Part shown: one piece after another, positions 44,897 through 53,213 of the stretch | Layout: the number at the start of each line of letters is the position of its first letter | Position numbering within the stretch: position 1 is the first letter of the stretch | Source of the DNA: Streptomyces sp. SDr-06 | Lineage (GTDB): Bacteria; Actinomycetota; Actinomycetes; Streptomycetales; Streptomycetaceae | DNA: 64,000 nucleotides | Assembly (NCBI RefSeq): GCF_003324565.1 | Contig: NZ_QOLA01000003.1 | Span: 372,001 to 436,000 of the forward strand | Direction: 5' to 3' | Program-made: the position numbers and the translations under genes | Notes under the pieces: generated by a model | Told to the model about the DNA's origin: nothing | What the model saw: only the letters and a program-made list of their open reading frames with translations | Database searches by the model: none

Positions 44897-46093
44897 ATGC
44901 GCATCGACCTGCTCACCCGTGAATATCCGCCGGAGGTGTACGGGGGCGCCGGCGTTCACGTGGCCGAGCTGACCCGGGGGCTGCGCCGGCTCGCCGAAGT
45001 CCGTGTGCGCTGCTCGGGGGCGGCCAGAACGGAACCAGGCGTCGACGCATACGAGCCACCGGCGCGGCTCGCCGGGGCGGACGCCGCACTGGGATTCCTC
45101 GGGGCGGACGCGGCGATGGCCGCCGACTGCGCCGGAGCGGACGTCGTGCACAGCCACACCTGGTACGCGAACATGGCCGGGAACCTCGCGGCCCTGCTGC
45201 ATGACGTGCCGCACATCATGACCCTGCACAGTCTGGAGCCGCTGCGGCCCTGGAAGGCCGAGCAACTGGGCGGCGGCTACGCCCTGTCGTGCTGGATGGA
45301 ACGCACCGCCGTTGAGTCCGCGTCGGCCCTGATCGCCGTGTCGGCCGCGATGCGCGACGACATCCTGCGCGTCTACCCCGACGTGCCGCCCGAACGGGTG
45401 CGCGTCATCCACAACGGCATCGACCCGGAGGCCTACCGGCCCGATCCGCGCCGCGACGCGCTGGAGCGGTTCGGCATCGACCCGGAGCTGCCCATCGTGC
45501 TGTTCGTGGGCCGGGTCACCCGCCAGAAGGGGCTGCCGCACCTGCTGCGGGCGGCGTTCGGACTGCGCTCCGACGCCCAGCTGGTGCTGTGCTGCGGACA
45601 GCCCGACACCCCCGAGATCGCCGCCGAGGTGGCGGAACTCGTCGAGGAACTGCGCGCCGTACGCCAGGGGGTCTTCCGCATCGACGGGATGCTGGACCAG
45701 ACCTCCGTACGTCAACTCCTCACTCACGCAACGGTGTTCGTGTGCCCGTCGGTGTACGAGCCGATGGGCATCGTGAACCTGGAGGCCATGGCCTGCGGGA
45801 CCCCGGTCGTGGCCTCCGCGGTCGGCGGCATCCCCGAGGTCGTCGACGACGGGGTGACCGGACGGCTCGTCGCGTTCGAGGCCCTGGCCGACGCCACGGG
45901 CGAGCCGGTCGACCCCGACAAGTTCGCCGCGGGCCTCGCCGACGCCGTCAACGACCTCGTCGAGGACCCGGTGCGGGCCGCCGCGCTCGGCAGCGCGGGC
46001 CGGGCCCGGGCGGTGGAGCACTTCTCGTGGGACAGGGTGGCCGAGCGGACCCTGGGCGTCTACCGCGACGCGGTGGCGGCGCATCGGGGGTGA
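44897..46093 (+). CDS. glgM: GT4 glycogen synthase-type enzyme, alpha-maltose-1-phosphate synthase (GlgM/GlgA)
   Basis: Glycosyltransferase of 398 aa, GT-B fold. TREYPPEVYGGAGVHV is the N-terminal glycine loop; HSHTWYANMAGNLAALLHDVPH, SLEPLRPWKAEQLGGGY, FVGRVTRQKG and SVYEPMGIVNLEAMACGTPVV (donor E-x7-E) follow the actinobacterial GlgM group, whose Mycobacterium member condenses ADP-glucose and glucose 1-phosphate into maltose 1-phosphate. That product is the GlgE substrate made by the operon upstream. ATG 44897 follows GGAGAGGG. glgC for ADP-glucose is not in the window. Confidence 0.88.
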   Translation: MRIDLLTREYPPEVYGGAGVHVAELTRGLRRLAEVRVRCSGAARTEPGVDAYEPPARLAGADAALGFLGADAAMAADCAGADVVHSHTWYANMAGNLAALLHDVPHIMTLHSLEPLRPWKAEQLGGGYALSCWMERTAVESASALIAVSAAMRDDILRVYPDVPPERVRVIHNGIDPEAYRPDPRRDALERFGIDPELPIVLFVGRVTRQKGLPHLLRAAFGLRSDAQLVLCCGQPDTPEIAAEVAELVEELRAVRQGVFRIDGMLDQTSVRQLLTHATVFVCPSVYEPMGIVNLEAMACGTPVVASAVGGIPEVVDDGVTGRLVAFEALADATGEPVDPDKFAAGLADAVNDLVEDPVRAAALGSAGRARAVEHFSWDRVAERTLGVYRDAVAAHRG

Positions 46094-46097
46094 ACTC

Positions 46098-48197
46098 TCA
46101 GCGCACCGGGGGGTGTTCCCCCGGCTCCGCACGGAGCCGGGGGGGCACCCCCTTCGCGTCGTACGGGAAGTGGCAGGCCGCGGTGTGCCGTACCGCCGGG
46201 CCCACTTCACCGGGCGTCGGAGTCTCCCGCTCGCACACCCGTCGCTCCGGGCCCAGCGCGGCGTACACCGCGCAGCGGCCGCGGAAGCGGCAGCCCGCCG
46301 ACCGCTCCCCGGCCGCCGGGGGTTCACCCGGCAGCACGACCCTCGCGCGGGCCCGCTCGGCCACCGGATCGGGCAGCGCGACGGCGGACAGCAGGGCGCG
46401 CGTATAGGGGTGCCGCGGGGAGGCGTACACCTCGGCGACCGGACCGCTCTCCACGGTCCGGCCCGCGTACATCACCACCACCCGGTCGGCGATCTGCCGC
46501 ACCACGGCCAGGTCGTGCGTGACGAACAGGCAGGCCGGGCCCAGCTCCGCGCGCAGCCGCCGCAGCAGATCGAGGATGCCCGCCTGCACGGACACGTCGA
46601 GCGCGGAGACCGGCTCGTCCAGGAGCAGCAGGTCGGGCCGCACGGCGAGCGCCCGGGCGAGCGCGATGCGCTGGCGCTGGCCGCCGGAGAACTCGTGCGG
46701 GCGGCGTTGTGCGTCCGAGGCGTCGAGACCGACCCGCCGCAGGAGGTCGGGCACCCGCGCGGCGATGGTCTGCCGCGGGGCGCGCTGGGCGCGCAACGGC
46801 TCGGCGACGATGTCGGCCACCCGCATCCTCGGGTCCAGGCTGGCCATCGGATCCTGCACCAGGATCTGCACCGAGCCGCGCAGCCGGCGGACATCGGCGC
46901 GGCTCAACGCGCGAGTGTCGTGTCCGGCGAGTTCGATCGTCCCGGACTCGGGGGCGGCGAGCGCGACGATCTCCCGCAGGGTGCTGGTCTTGCCTGAGCC
47001 CGACTCGCCGACCAGGGCCACCGTCTCACCCCGGCGCACCTCCAGGTCCACCCGCTCCAGCACCCTGCGCACCGCACGGGGACGCCCACGCAGCCGCGGC
47101 CCCGAACGGCCGGGCAGGGGATACGACGTGGCGAGGCCCTCAACCCGCAGCAGCGGGGCGCCGTCCGGGGGAGTGCGGTGCGGCGGGGCCGAGGCGGGGA
47201 AGAGGTCCGGCGCCGTCCGCCCGGCCAGAGCCCCCGGCCGTACACAGGCCGCCAAGTGGCCGCCCGCGCCCGCCAGTTCGGGCTCGCCGGTGCGGCACTC
47301 CCGCGCCGCGACCGGGCAGCGCGGGGCGAACGAGCAGCCGGGGCCCGTGCCGCCCGGCGCGGGTGGGACGCCGGGTATCGGGGTGAGCGGCACGGCGGCG
47401 TCGAGGCGAGGCACCGAGCCGAGCAGGCCCAGCGTGTACGGCATGCGGGGCCGGGCGAACAGGGCGTGCACCGGAGCCGTCTCGACGACCCGCCCCGCGT
47501 ACATCACGGCCACCCGGTCGGCGGCGCCCGCGATCACGCCCAGATCGTGACTGACCAGGAGCAGGGCCGCGCCGGTCGCCCGGCGGGCGCTCTCCAGGGC
47601 GTCGAGGACCTGCGCCTGGACGGTGGCGTCCAGGGCGCTGGTGGGCTCGTCGGCCACGATCACGTCGGGGTCGTTGGCGATCGCCATGGCGATCATGGCG
47701 CGCTGGCGCAGGCCGCCGGAGAGCTCATGGGGGTAGGAGTGCGCGACGCGGTCCGGGTCCGGCACACCCGCACCCTCCAGGAGCTCGCACGCGCGGGCGC
47801 GCGCCGACTCCCTGGTGGGGCGCGGCCGTTGGTGGATGCGCAGGGCCTCGCCGATCTGGTCGCCCAGGCGCTGGACCGGGTTGAAGGCGGCGAGCGGGTC
47901 CTGGAACACCATCGCGATGCGCCGCCCGCGCAGCCGGGCGAGCTCGCCCGACGGCAGGCCCACCAGCTCCTGGCCGAGCAGCCGTACCGAGCCGGTCACC
48001 CGCGCGCCCGGCGGCAGCAGCCCGAGCAGGGCGAGCGCGGTCGCGGTCTTGCCGGCCCCGGACTCGCCGACCAGGCCGAGCACTTCGCCGCGCCGCAGCG
48101 CGAATCCGACCCCGCGCACGACCGGCAGCGGCCCGCGCGCCGCGCCCGGGTAGGACACGCGCAGGTCCTCGACCTCCAGCACCGCGGGGGCCGTCAC
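46098..48197 (-). CDS. Peptide/oligosaccharide-type ABC transporter, fused double ATPase (DppD-DppF like)
   Basis: Cytosolic ATPase of 699 aa in which two Opp/Dpp-type ABC subunits are joined. The first has Walker [10 protein letters not shown] near 43-51, signature [15 protein letters not shown], and the Cys-rich oligopeptide tail [15 protein letters not shown]. The second has GESGSGKTS, signature [15 protein letters not shown] and tail [20 protein letters not shown]. Paired cysteines in the tails may hold an Fe-S cluster or metal as in other Dpp ATPases. GTG 48197 overlaps the permease stop. It converges with glgM, 4 bases apart. Confidence 0.9.
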   Translation of the reverse strand: MTAPAVLEVEDLRVSYPGAARGPLPVVRGVGFALRRGEVLGLVGESGAGKTATALALLGLLPPGARVTGSVRLLGQELVGLPSGELARLRGRRIAMVFQDPLAAFNPVQRLGDQIGEALRIHQRPRPTRESARARACELLEGAGVPDPDRVAHSYPHELSGGLRQRAMIAMAIANDPDVIVADEPTSALDATVQAQVLDALESARRATGAALLLVSHDLGVIAGAADRVAVMYAGRVVETAPVHALFARPRMPYTLGLLGSVPRLDAAVPLTPIPGVPPAPGGTGPGCSFAPRCPVAARECRTGEPELAGAGGHLAACVRPGALAGRTAPDLFPASAPPHRTPPDGAPLLRVEGLATSYPLPGRSGPRLRGRPRAVRRVLERVDLEVRRGETVALVGESGSGKTSTLREIVALAAPESGTIELAGHDTRALSRADVRRLRGSVQILVQDPMASLDPRMRVADIVAEPLRAQRAPRQTIAARVPDLLRRVGLDASDAQRRPHEFSGGQRQRIALARALAVRPDLLLLDEPVSALDVSVQAGILDLLRRLRAELGPACLFVTHDLAVVRQIADRVVVMYAGRTVESGPVAEVYASPRHPYTRALLSAVALPDPVAERARARVVLPGEPPAAGERSAGCRFRGRCAVYAALGPERRVCERETPTPGEVGPAVRHTAACHFPYDAKGVPPRLRAEPGEHPPVR

Positions 48198-49075
48198 CGC
48201 AGCGCCTCTGCCCGGTCGGACCCGAGGTCGAGCACGTCCCGCAGCGCGTCGCCCACCAGGTGCACGGCCAGGACGAAGACCAGCAGCAGCCCGGCCGGGA
48301 AGAAGAACATCCACGGGCAGGTGAGGGCCACGTCGGTGCCGGAGGCGATGAGCGTGCCCAGGGACACGTCCGGGGGCTGCACCCCGAACCCGAAGTAGGA
48401 CAGGCCGGTCTCGCTGATCACGGCGGCGGCCACCGCCACCGTCGCGTCGGTGATCAGGAACGAGGCCAGATGCGGCACGATGTGCCGCACGATGATCCGG
48501 AACGGTCCCACGCCCATGTGGTGCGCGGCCGTCACGAACGGCCGCTCGCGCAGCGAGAGCGTCATGATCCGCACCGCCCGTGCCGTGATCATCCAGCCGA
48601 GCGCGGCGAGGAGCCCGGCGAACGCGGGCCAGCCGAGCCCGCGCAGCCGCGGCGCGAGCAGCACCAGGAGCAGGAAGCCCGGGATCACCAGCATCAGGTC
48701 GACCACGAACATCAGCGCCCGGTCCACCCACCCCCCGAAGTACCCGGCGCAGGCGCCGAACGCCGCCCCGAGCGCCGTACTCACCAGCGCGACCAGCGCC
48801 CCGATCAGCAGCGACTTCTGCAACCCGCGGACCGTCTGCGCGAACACGTCCTGGCCGATGCGGCTGGTGCCCATCCAGTGCGCGGCGCTCGGGGCGCCGC
48901 GCAGCGCCGTGTAGTCGATGTCGGTGTAGCTCCACCCGGTCACGTACGGCCCGGCGTACGCGAGCACGAACAGGCCCGCGATCAGCGCGAGTCCGCTCAG
49001 TGCCCGGGGGGAGCGCAGCAGGGCCCGCACCGCCGTGGCGGCGCGCCCGCGCGGGGCGACGGCCTCCCCGCCCAT
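48194..49075 (-). CDS. ABC transporter permease, DppC/OppC type
   Basis: Membrane protein of 293 aa with six predicted helices. HWMGTSRIGQDVFAQTVRG and the later binding-protein-dependent loop region (TAAHHMGVGPFRIIVRHIVPH) with SETGLSYFGFGVQPPDVSLG are DppC/OppC signatures. ATG 49075 overlaps the stop of the DppB-like gene; a GTG at 49078 is an alternative. It partners the DppB-like permease and the fused ATPase. Confidence 0.9.
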   Translation of the reverse strand: MGGEAVAPRGRAATAVRALLRSPRALSGLALIAGLFVLAYAGPYVTGWSYTDIDYTALRGAPSAAHWMGTSRIGQDVFAQTVRGLQKSLLIGALVALVSTALGAAFGACAGYFGGWVDRALMFVVDLMLVIPGFLLLVLLAPRLRGLGWPAFAGLLAALGWMITARAVRIMTLSLRERPFVTAAHHMGVGPFRIIVRHIVPHLASFLITDATVAVAAAVISETGLSYFGFGVQPPDVSLGTLIASGTDVALTCPWMFFFPAGLLLVFVLAVHLVGDALRDVLDLGSDRAEALR

Positions 49076-50055
49076 CACCGGCGCACCCTCGGGTCGAGCA
49101 GCGCGTGCAGCACGTCCGCGACGAAGCCCGCGAGCAGCACGGTCACCGCCGCGAACAGGTTGACCGCGACCACCGAGTTGATGTCGCCCTTCTGCGCCGA
49201 CTCCATGAACCAGCTGCCCATGCCGGGCCAGCCGAAGATCTGCTCGGTGAACACGGCCCCGGTGAACAGGGTCAGAAAGCCGAACGAGAAGAAGGTGGTC
49301 AGCGGGATCAGCGAGGTGCGCAGGCCGTGCCGCAGCAGCGCCCGGCCCGGAGTGAGCCCCTTGGCCTGGGCGGTGCGCAGGTGGTCGGCGCCGAGCACGT
49401 CCAGGGTGGCGGCGCGCTGGTAGCGGCTGTACGAGGCGATCGCCCCCAGTGCCACGGTCGCGGCGGGCAGCGCCAGATGGACCGCCCGGTCCCTGAGGTG
49501 GGTGGCGGTGGAGCCGGTGAGGCCGGGGGTGCGCTCGCCGGTGTAGCGGATCACCGTGTGCCCCGCGCTCTGGTTGAACCAGAGCGCGCCCTCCTTGAAG
49601 AGCAGGGCGAGCACGAACGTGGGCACCGAGAGGACCAGGAAGGAGAGGACCGTCAGCGCCCGGTCGGGCAGGCGGCGGCGGCGCACCGCCGCCCACAGCC
49701 CGGCCAGCACCCCCAGGCCCGTGCCGACCAGCGTGCCGACGAGCAGCAGCCGCGTGGACACCCCGATCCTGCGGCCGAACTCCGCGCCCACCGAGCCCCC
49801 GTCGACGGTGCGCCCGAGGTCGCCGTGGGATGCCCGCCACGACCAGTGCGCGAACCGTTCAAGCACCGGCGTCCGGTCGTCGGTGCCGAGCAGCGCGAGC
49901 TCGTGGTCGACCGTCGCGGCCGCCGGACGCGGCTCGCGGTCCTCGAAGTAGGCGCGCGGGCTGAGCGCGGCCGAGGAGATGACGTACGACAGGAAGACCG
50001 AGAAGAGCAGCAGCAGCGCGCCGTGGGCGAGGCGCTTGGACAAGAGGCCGACCAA
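49075..50055 (-). CDS. ABC transporter permease, DppB/OppB type
   Basis: Membrane protein of about 326 aa with six helices. The family segment IASYSRYQRAATLDVLGADHLRTAQAKGL (EAA loop) and FTEQIFGWPGMGSWFMESAQKGD at the C-terminus identify DppB/OppB. TTG 50055 is favoured because GAGGAG lies 6 bases upstream; ATG 50085 would add ten residues but lacks a Shine-Dalgarno. It is the first gene of the leftward three-gene transporter operon, divergent from the binding protein. Confidence 0.84.
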   Translation of the reverse strand: MVGLLSKRLAHGALLLLFSVFLSYVISSAALSPRAYFEDREPRPAAATVDHELALLGTDDRTPVLERFAHWSWRASHGDLGRTVDGGSVGAEFGRRIGVSTRLLLVGTLVGTGLGVLAGLWAAVRRRRLPDRALTVLSFLVLSVPTFVLALLFKEGALWFNQSAGHTVIRYTGERTPGLTGSTATHLRDRAVHLALPAATVALGAIASYSRYQRAATLDVLGADHLRTAQAKGLTPGRALLRHGLRTSLIPLTTFFSFGFLTLFTGAVFTEQIFGWPGMGSWFMESAQKGDINSVVAVNLFAAVTVLLAGFVADVLHALLDPRVRR

Positions 50056-50127
50056 GAGTGTCTCCTCGATGGGGCGGGACGGCATGAGCGGTTCATCGGC
50101 CTGACATGCCGCAATGCTAAGGTCCCA

Positions 50128-50139
50128 GCGATAAATCGC
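50128..50139. promoter_or_regulatory. Short palindrome between divergent transporter genes
   Basis: GCGATAAATCGC is a 5-2-5 perfect inverted repeat in a locally AT-rich 100-base divergent promoter region, near TAAGGT (-10-like). It could be an operator common to both directions. Confidence 0.35.
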
Positions 50140-50183
50140 AGATCAGTTCGGCTATTTGACGCGTTGTCAGGGCGGAGGCTGGG

Positions 50184-51884
50184 GTGGCTCGGTTACGTGG
50201 TGCGCGAAGATGGGCGGTACTGGGCACGGCGGCGGCGCTGACGCTCGCCGGATGCACCTCCGCGGCGGTGCCGCACCAGAGCGCGTCCCCACGCGCGATG
50301 CGGGCCCCCGCCTACGGGACCGAGGACATCGGCCGGCAGCCCGCGCGCAACCTGCGCCAGGGCGGCACCCTCACCCTCGCCACCTCCCAGTGGGTCACGC
50401 AGTACAACGTGAACCAGGCCGCCGGGACGATCGGCGAGGCCGCGGAGATCGACAGCCTGGTCGAGCCGCAGCTGTTCCGCCGCGACGCGAAGGGCGTCCC
50501 GCACCCCGACCCCGACTACCTGCGCTCCGCCTCCGTCACCGCGACCGCACCGCAGACGGTCACCTACCGGCTCAACCCGCGCGCCCGCTGGTCCGACGGG
50601 AAGCCGCTCGGCGCGGCCGACTTCGCGGCGCAGTGGAAGGCGCTGGGCCAGGGCGACGAGCGGTACCTGGTGGCCGACACCTCCGGCTACGACCAGATCT
50701 CCGCGGTGCGCCAGGGCAGCGACCCGAGCGAGGTGCAGGTCGTCTTCCGCAGCCCCTACGCCGACTGGCAGCGCCTGTTCGACCCGCTCTTCCCGGCCTC
50801 CGCGACCGGCACACCCGAGCAGTTCAACAACGGCTGGGCCGGGCGGATCCCGGTCACCGCGGGCCCCTTCAAGATCGCCTCGATGGACCGCACCACCCAG
50901 TCCGTCACCGCGGTCCCCGACCCCGCCTGGTGGGGCGCGAAGCCTCGCCTCGACAAGGTGGTCTTCCGCGCGCTGCTGCCGGCCGCGGCCCTCCAGGCCT
51001 TCCTCAACGGCGAGATCGACGCGGTGAACGCGGCCACCGCCGAGGCCTACCAGCAGCTCAAGTCGGCGCCCGACAGCACGGTCCGCACGGGCTCCGCGTG
51101 GGACGAGGTCCACGTCAGCCTCAACGGCGCGGGCGGCCCGCTCCAGGACATCGACGTACGGCACGCCGTCCAACGGGCCGTCGACCGGCAGGCGTTGGCG
51201 AACGTCGCGGCCGAGGGGCTGCCCGTCGGGGTGCCGCTGCTCGGCAACCACATCTTCATGACCAACCAGCCCGGGTACGCCGACAACTCCGGCGAGCTGG
51301 GCACGTTCGACCCCAAGGCCGCCGAGCAGCTCCTCGACCGGGCCGGGTGGAAGTCACCGGGCGCGGGCAGGCCACGGGTCAAGGACGGCCGGGCCCTGAA
51401 GCTGCGGTTCGTGATCGCGGAGTCCACCAACCGGCTCGGTCTCGACCTCGCCCAGCTGCTGCAGCAGATGCTCGGCCAGGTGGGGATCGGGGTGGAGATC
51501 CAGAAGGTGCCGGCCGACGACTACGGGCCGAAGTACCTGGACGTCGGCAACTTCGACCTGGCCATCTTCCGCTTCACCGATCTCATCTACCCCAGCCAGA
51601 CACAGGCCGTCTACCGGCTGCCGCGCGGCGCCCAGAGCTTCCAGAACTACGGCCGGATCTCCGACGCCACGCTCGACAGCCTCCTCAAGCAGGCCTCCGG
51701 CACCCTCGACCCGCAGCGCGCGGCCCAGCTGTACAACCAGGCCGACGCCGAGATCTGGAAGCTCGGCCACGACGTCGAGCTCTATCAGCGGCCCCAGATG
51801 ATGGCGGTCCGCAAGGGGCTGGCCAACTACGGGATCCCGGGCCTCGGCGACATCGACTTCGCCGCGGTGGGCTGGACCCCCTAG
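50184..51884 (+). CDS. Peptide/oligosaccharide ABC transporter substrate-binding lipoprotein (SBP_bac_5)
   Basis: Exported lipoprotein of 566 aa: arginine-rich start, hydrophobic core and lipobox LAGC with lipidated Cys at residue 23. The DppA/OppA-type domain follows (GGTLTLATSQWVTQYN, YRLNPRARWSDGKPLGAADF, ANYGIPGLGDIDFAAVGW). GTG 50184 follows GGAGG. It is divergent from and presumably serves the permease/ATPase genes. The location between glucan operons raises the possibility of an oligosaccharide substrate, but the family mostly takes peptides. Confidence 0.9.
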   Translation: MARLRGARRWAVLGTAAALTLAGCTSAAVPHQSASPRAMRAPAYGTEDIGRQPARNLRQGGTLTLATSQWVTQYNVNQAAGTIGEAAEIDSLVEPQLFRRDAKGVPHPDPDYLRSASVTATAPQTVTYRLNPRARWSDGKPLGAADFAAQWKALGQGDERYLVADTSGYDQISAVRQGSDPSEVQVVFRSPYADWQRLFDPLFPASATGTPEQFNNGWAGRIPVTAGPFKIASMDRTTQSVTAVPDPAWWGAKPRLDKVVFRALLPAAALQAFLNGEIDAVNAATAEAYQQLKSAPDSTVRTGSAWDEVHVSLNGAGGPLQDIDVRHAVQRAVDRQALANVAAEGLPVGVPLLGNHIFMTNQPGYADNSGELGTFDPKAAEQLLDRAGWKSPGAGRPRVKDGRALKLRFVIAESTNRLGLDLAQLLQQMLGQVGIGVEIQKVPADDYGPKYLDVGNFDLAIFRFTDLIYPSQTQAVYRLPRGAQSFQNYGRISDATLDSLLKQASGTLDPQRAAQLYNQADAEIWKLGHDVELYQRPQMMAVRKGLANYGIPGLGDIDFAAVGWTP

Positions 51885-51889
51885 CCCGC

Positions 51890-51928
51890 GGCCGTCCGCC
51901 GGGCCCGGGGCGGGCCCGGCGGACGGCC
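51890..51928. terminator. Perfect 17-bp hairpin terminator
   Basis: GGCCGTCCGCCGGGCCC pairs with GGGCCCGGCGGACGGCC around GGGGC. It lies between the converging binding-protein gene and the IS701-like gene, likely terminating both. Confidence 0.85.
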
Positions 51929-51950
51929 GGATGGAAGCGCTCTCAGGTCC

Positions 51951-53213
51951 TCAGGCGCCCTGCCCGCTCAGCCACTCCTCCTCGGTGTGTCTGCTGAGCG
52001 CGTCGAAGGCGAGCGCCGCCGACGCGAGGGTGACGTGGTGGTGCCAGCCGCGGAACGAGCGGCCCTCGAAGTCCCCGAGCCCGAAGTCCTCCTGGAGCCT
52101 GCGCAGCCCGTCGGCGGACAGGCTGCGCAACTGCGCCAGCGGAATCGCCTCGGCGAGGCGGCGGGCCGGCAGATTGGTCAGCCAGTAGGCACGCGGCGCG
52201 GGCCGGCCGTAGGGCCAGTCCGTCACCAGGTGCCGGGGCCGCTGCCGGTGCACCGCGTGCTGCGGGCCGTCCGAGCACAGCAGGGCCGGAGCGGACAGGA
52301 ACTGCGAGCGCCGCATCCGCTCCGTGGTCCGGTCGTGCCACGCGATCGGGGTGCGCTCGTCGCGCCGCGCCACGTGCTCGGCGAGCTCGGTCACCGTGCC
52401 CCGGGTCGCGGGAGACGCGGCGTGCGGGCGCGGCAGGGTGACCCCGGTGCTGGGCGACACCTCGATCAGGTAGCCGTGGCCGCGCGCCTCCAGACCCCGC
52501 AGCAGCGGTTCCACATCGCTCTCCGAGCGCCAGTCGGCGAGCACCGGCTGCGGCTCCAGGAACCACTCCTCGGTCATCTCGTCGAGGGCCTCCAGGACAT
52601 AGCTCCAGCGCGGCCGGCAGTGCTCCGCGTCGGGCAGATGGGCCTGGCCGCGCAGCCGCTCGTCCTGGTCCCACCGCTGGGGGAGCAGCAGCCGCCAGTT
52701 CACCGGGAGCCCGCCGCCCGTGCCGACCAGCGAAGTGGCGTACGCCAGCTGGCAGTTGACGGTGCGCTGCTGCGACGGGGCGTACTGGCGGGCCACGCCG
52801 ACCGAGCGGTCACCGTTCTTGGCGAAGACCACCTCGTCGACGGCCCAGGCCTCGGTGCGGAACACCGCGCCCGTCCGCTCGGCGATCCGCCGGCGGACCG
52901 GCCCCGAGTCCCACGGGCTCTGGTGGACGAACTGCTGGAGCTGCTGCACGGCCCGGTGCCCCAGGACGTGCTCGGAGATCCTGGTGGGCGTCTTGCGGCC
53001 CGGTACGTCGAGCAGCCCACGCAGATACACCTCGCCCCAGCGCCGCTGGTCGGAGCGCGTCAACGCGACGAACAGGTCCTGGCAGTAGGCGGAGAAGTCC
53101 GCCGTCGCAGGAGCCTTGCGGGCCTCGGAGAGTTGGAGGATGGAAGACAAGGTGCCCCCGGGAGTGTCCGAATCGATCGGTGGCGCTGGAGCCCAGCGGA
53201 CGAGAGAGGTCAT
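51951..53213 (-). CDS. IS701-type DDE transposase homologue, translationally coupled to a glycan gene
   Basis: Protein of 420 aa resembling IS701 transposases: WAVDEVVFAKNGDRSVGVARQY (Asp126), VLADWRSESDVE (Asp227) and DFEGRSFRGWHHHV (Glu383), so the DDE triad can be placed. Its ATG overlaps the stop of the preceding epimerase/STAS gene (ATGA), it uses host-like codons and I see no terminal inverted repeats or target duplication at its ends. It therefore looks like a domesticated copy serving the operon rather than a mobile element. Whether it still cuts DNA is unknown. Confidence 0.8.
   Translation of the reverse strand: MTSLVRWAPAPPIDSDTPGGTLSSILQLSEARKAPATADFSAYCQDLFVALTRSDQRRWGEVYLRGLLDVPGRKTPTRISEHVLGHRAVQQLQQFVHQSPWDSGPVRRRIAERTGAVFRTEAWAVDEVVFAKNGDRSVGVARQYAPSQQRTVNCQLAYATSLVGTGGGLPVNWRLLLPQRWDQDERLRGQAHLPDAEHCRPRWSYVLEALDEMTEEWFLEPQPVLADWRSESDVEPLLRGLEARGHGYLIEVSPSTGVTLPRPHAASPATRGTVTELAEHVARRDERTPIAWHDRTTERMRRSQFLSAPALLCSDGPQHAVHRQRPRHLVTDWPYGRPAPRAYWLTNLPARRLAEAIPLAQLRSLSADGLRRLQEDFGLGDFEGRSFRGWHHHVTLASAALAFDALSRHTEEEWLSGQGA

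Noticed and set aside
51951..53213. Active insertion sequence
   Set aside because: No flanking inverted repeats or target duplication were found by eye, and the gene is translationally coupled to its neighbour; kept as a transposase-derived gene instead.
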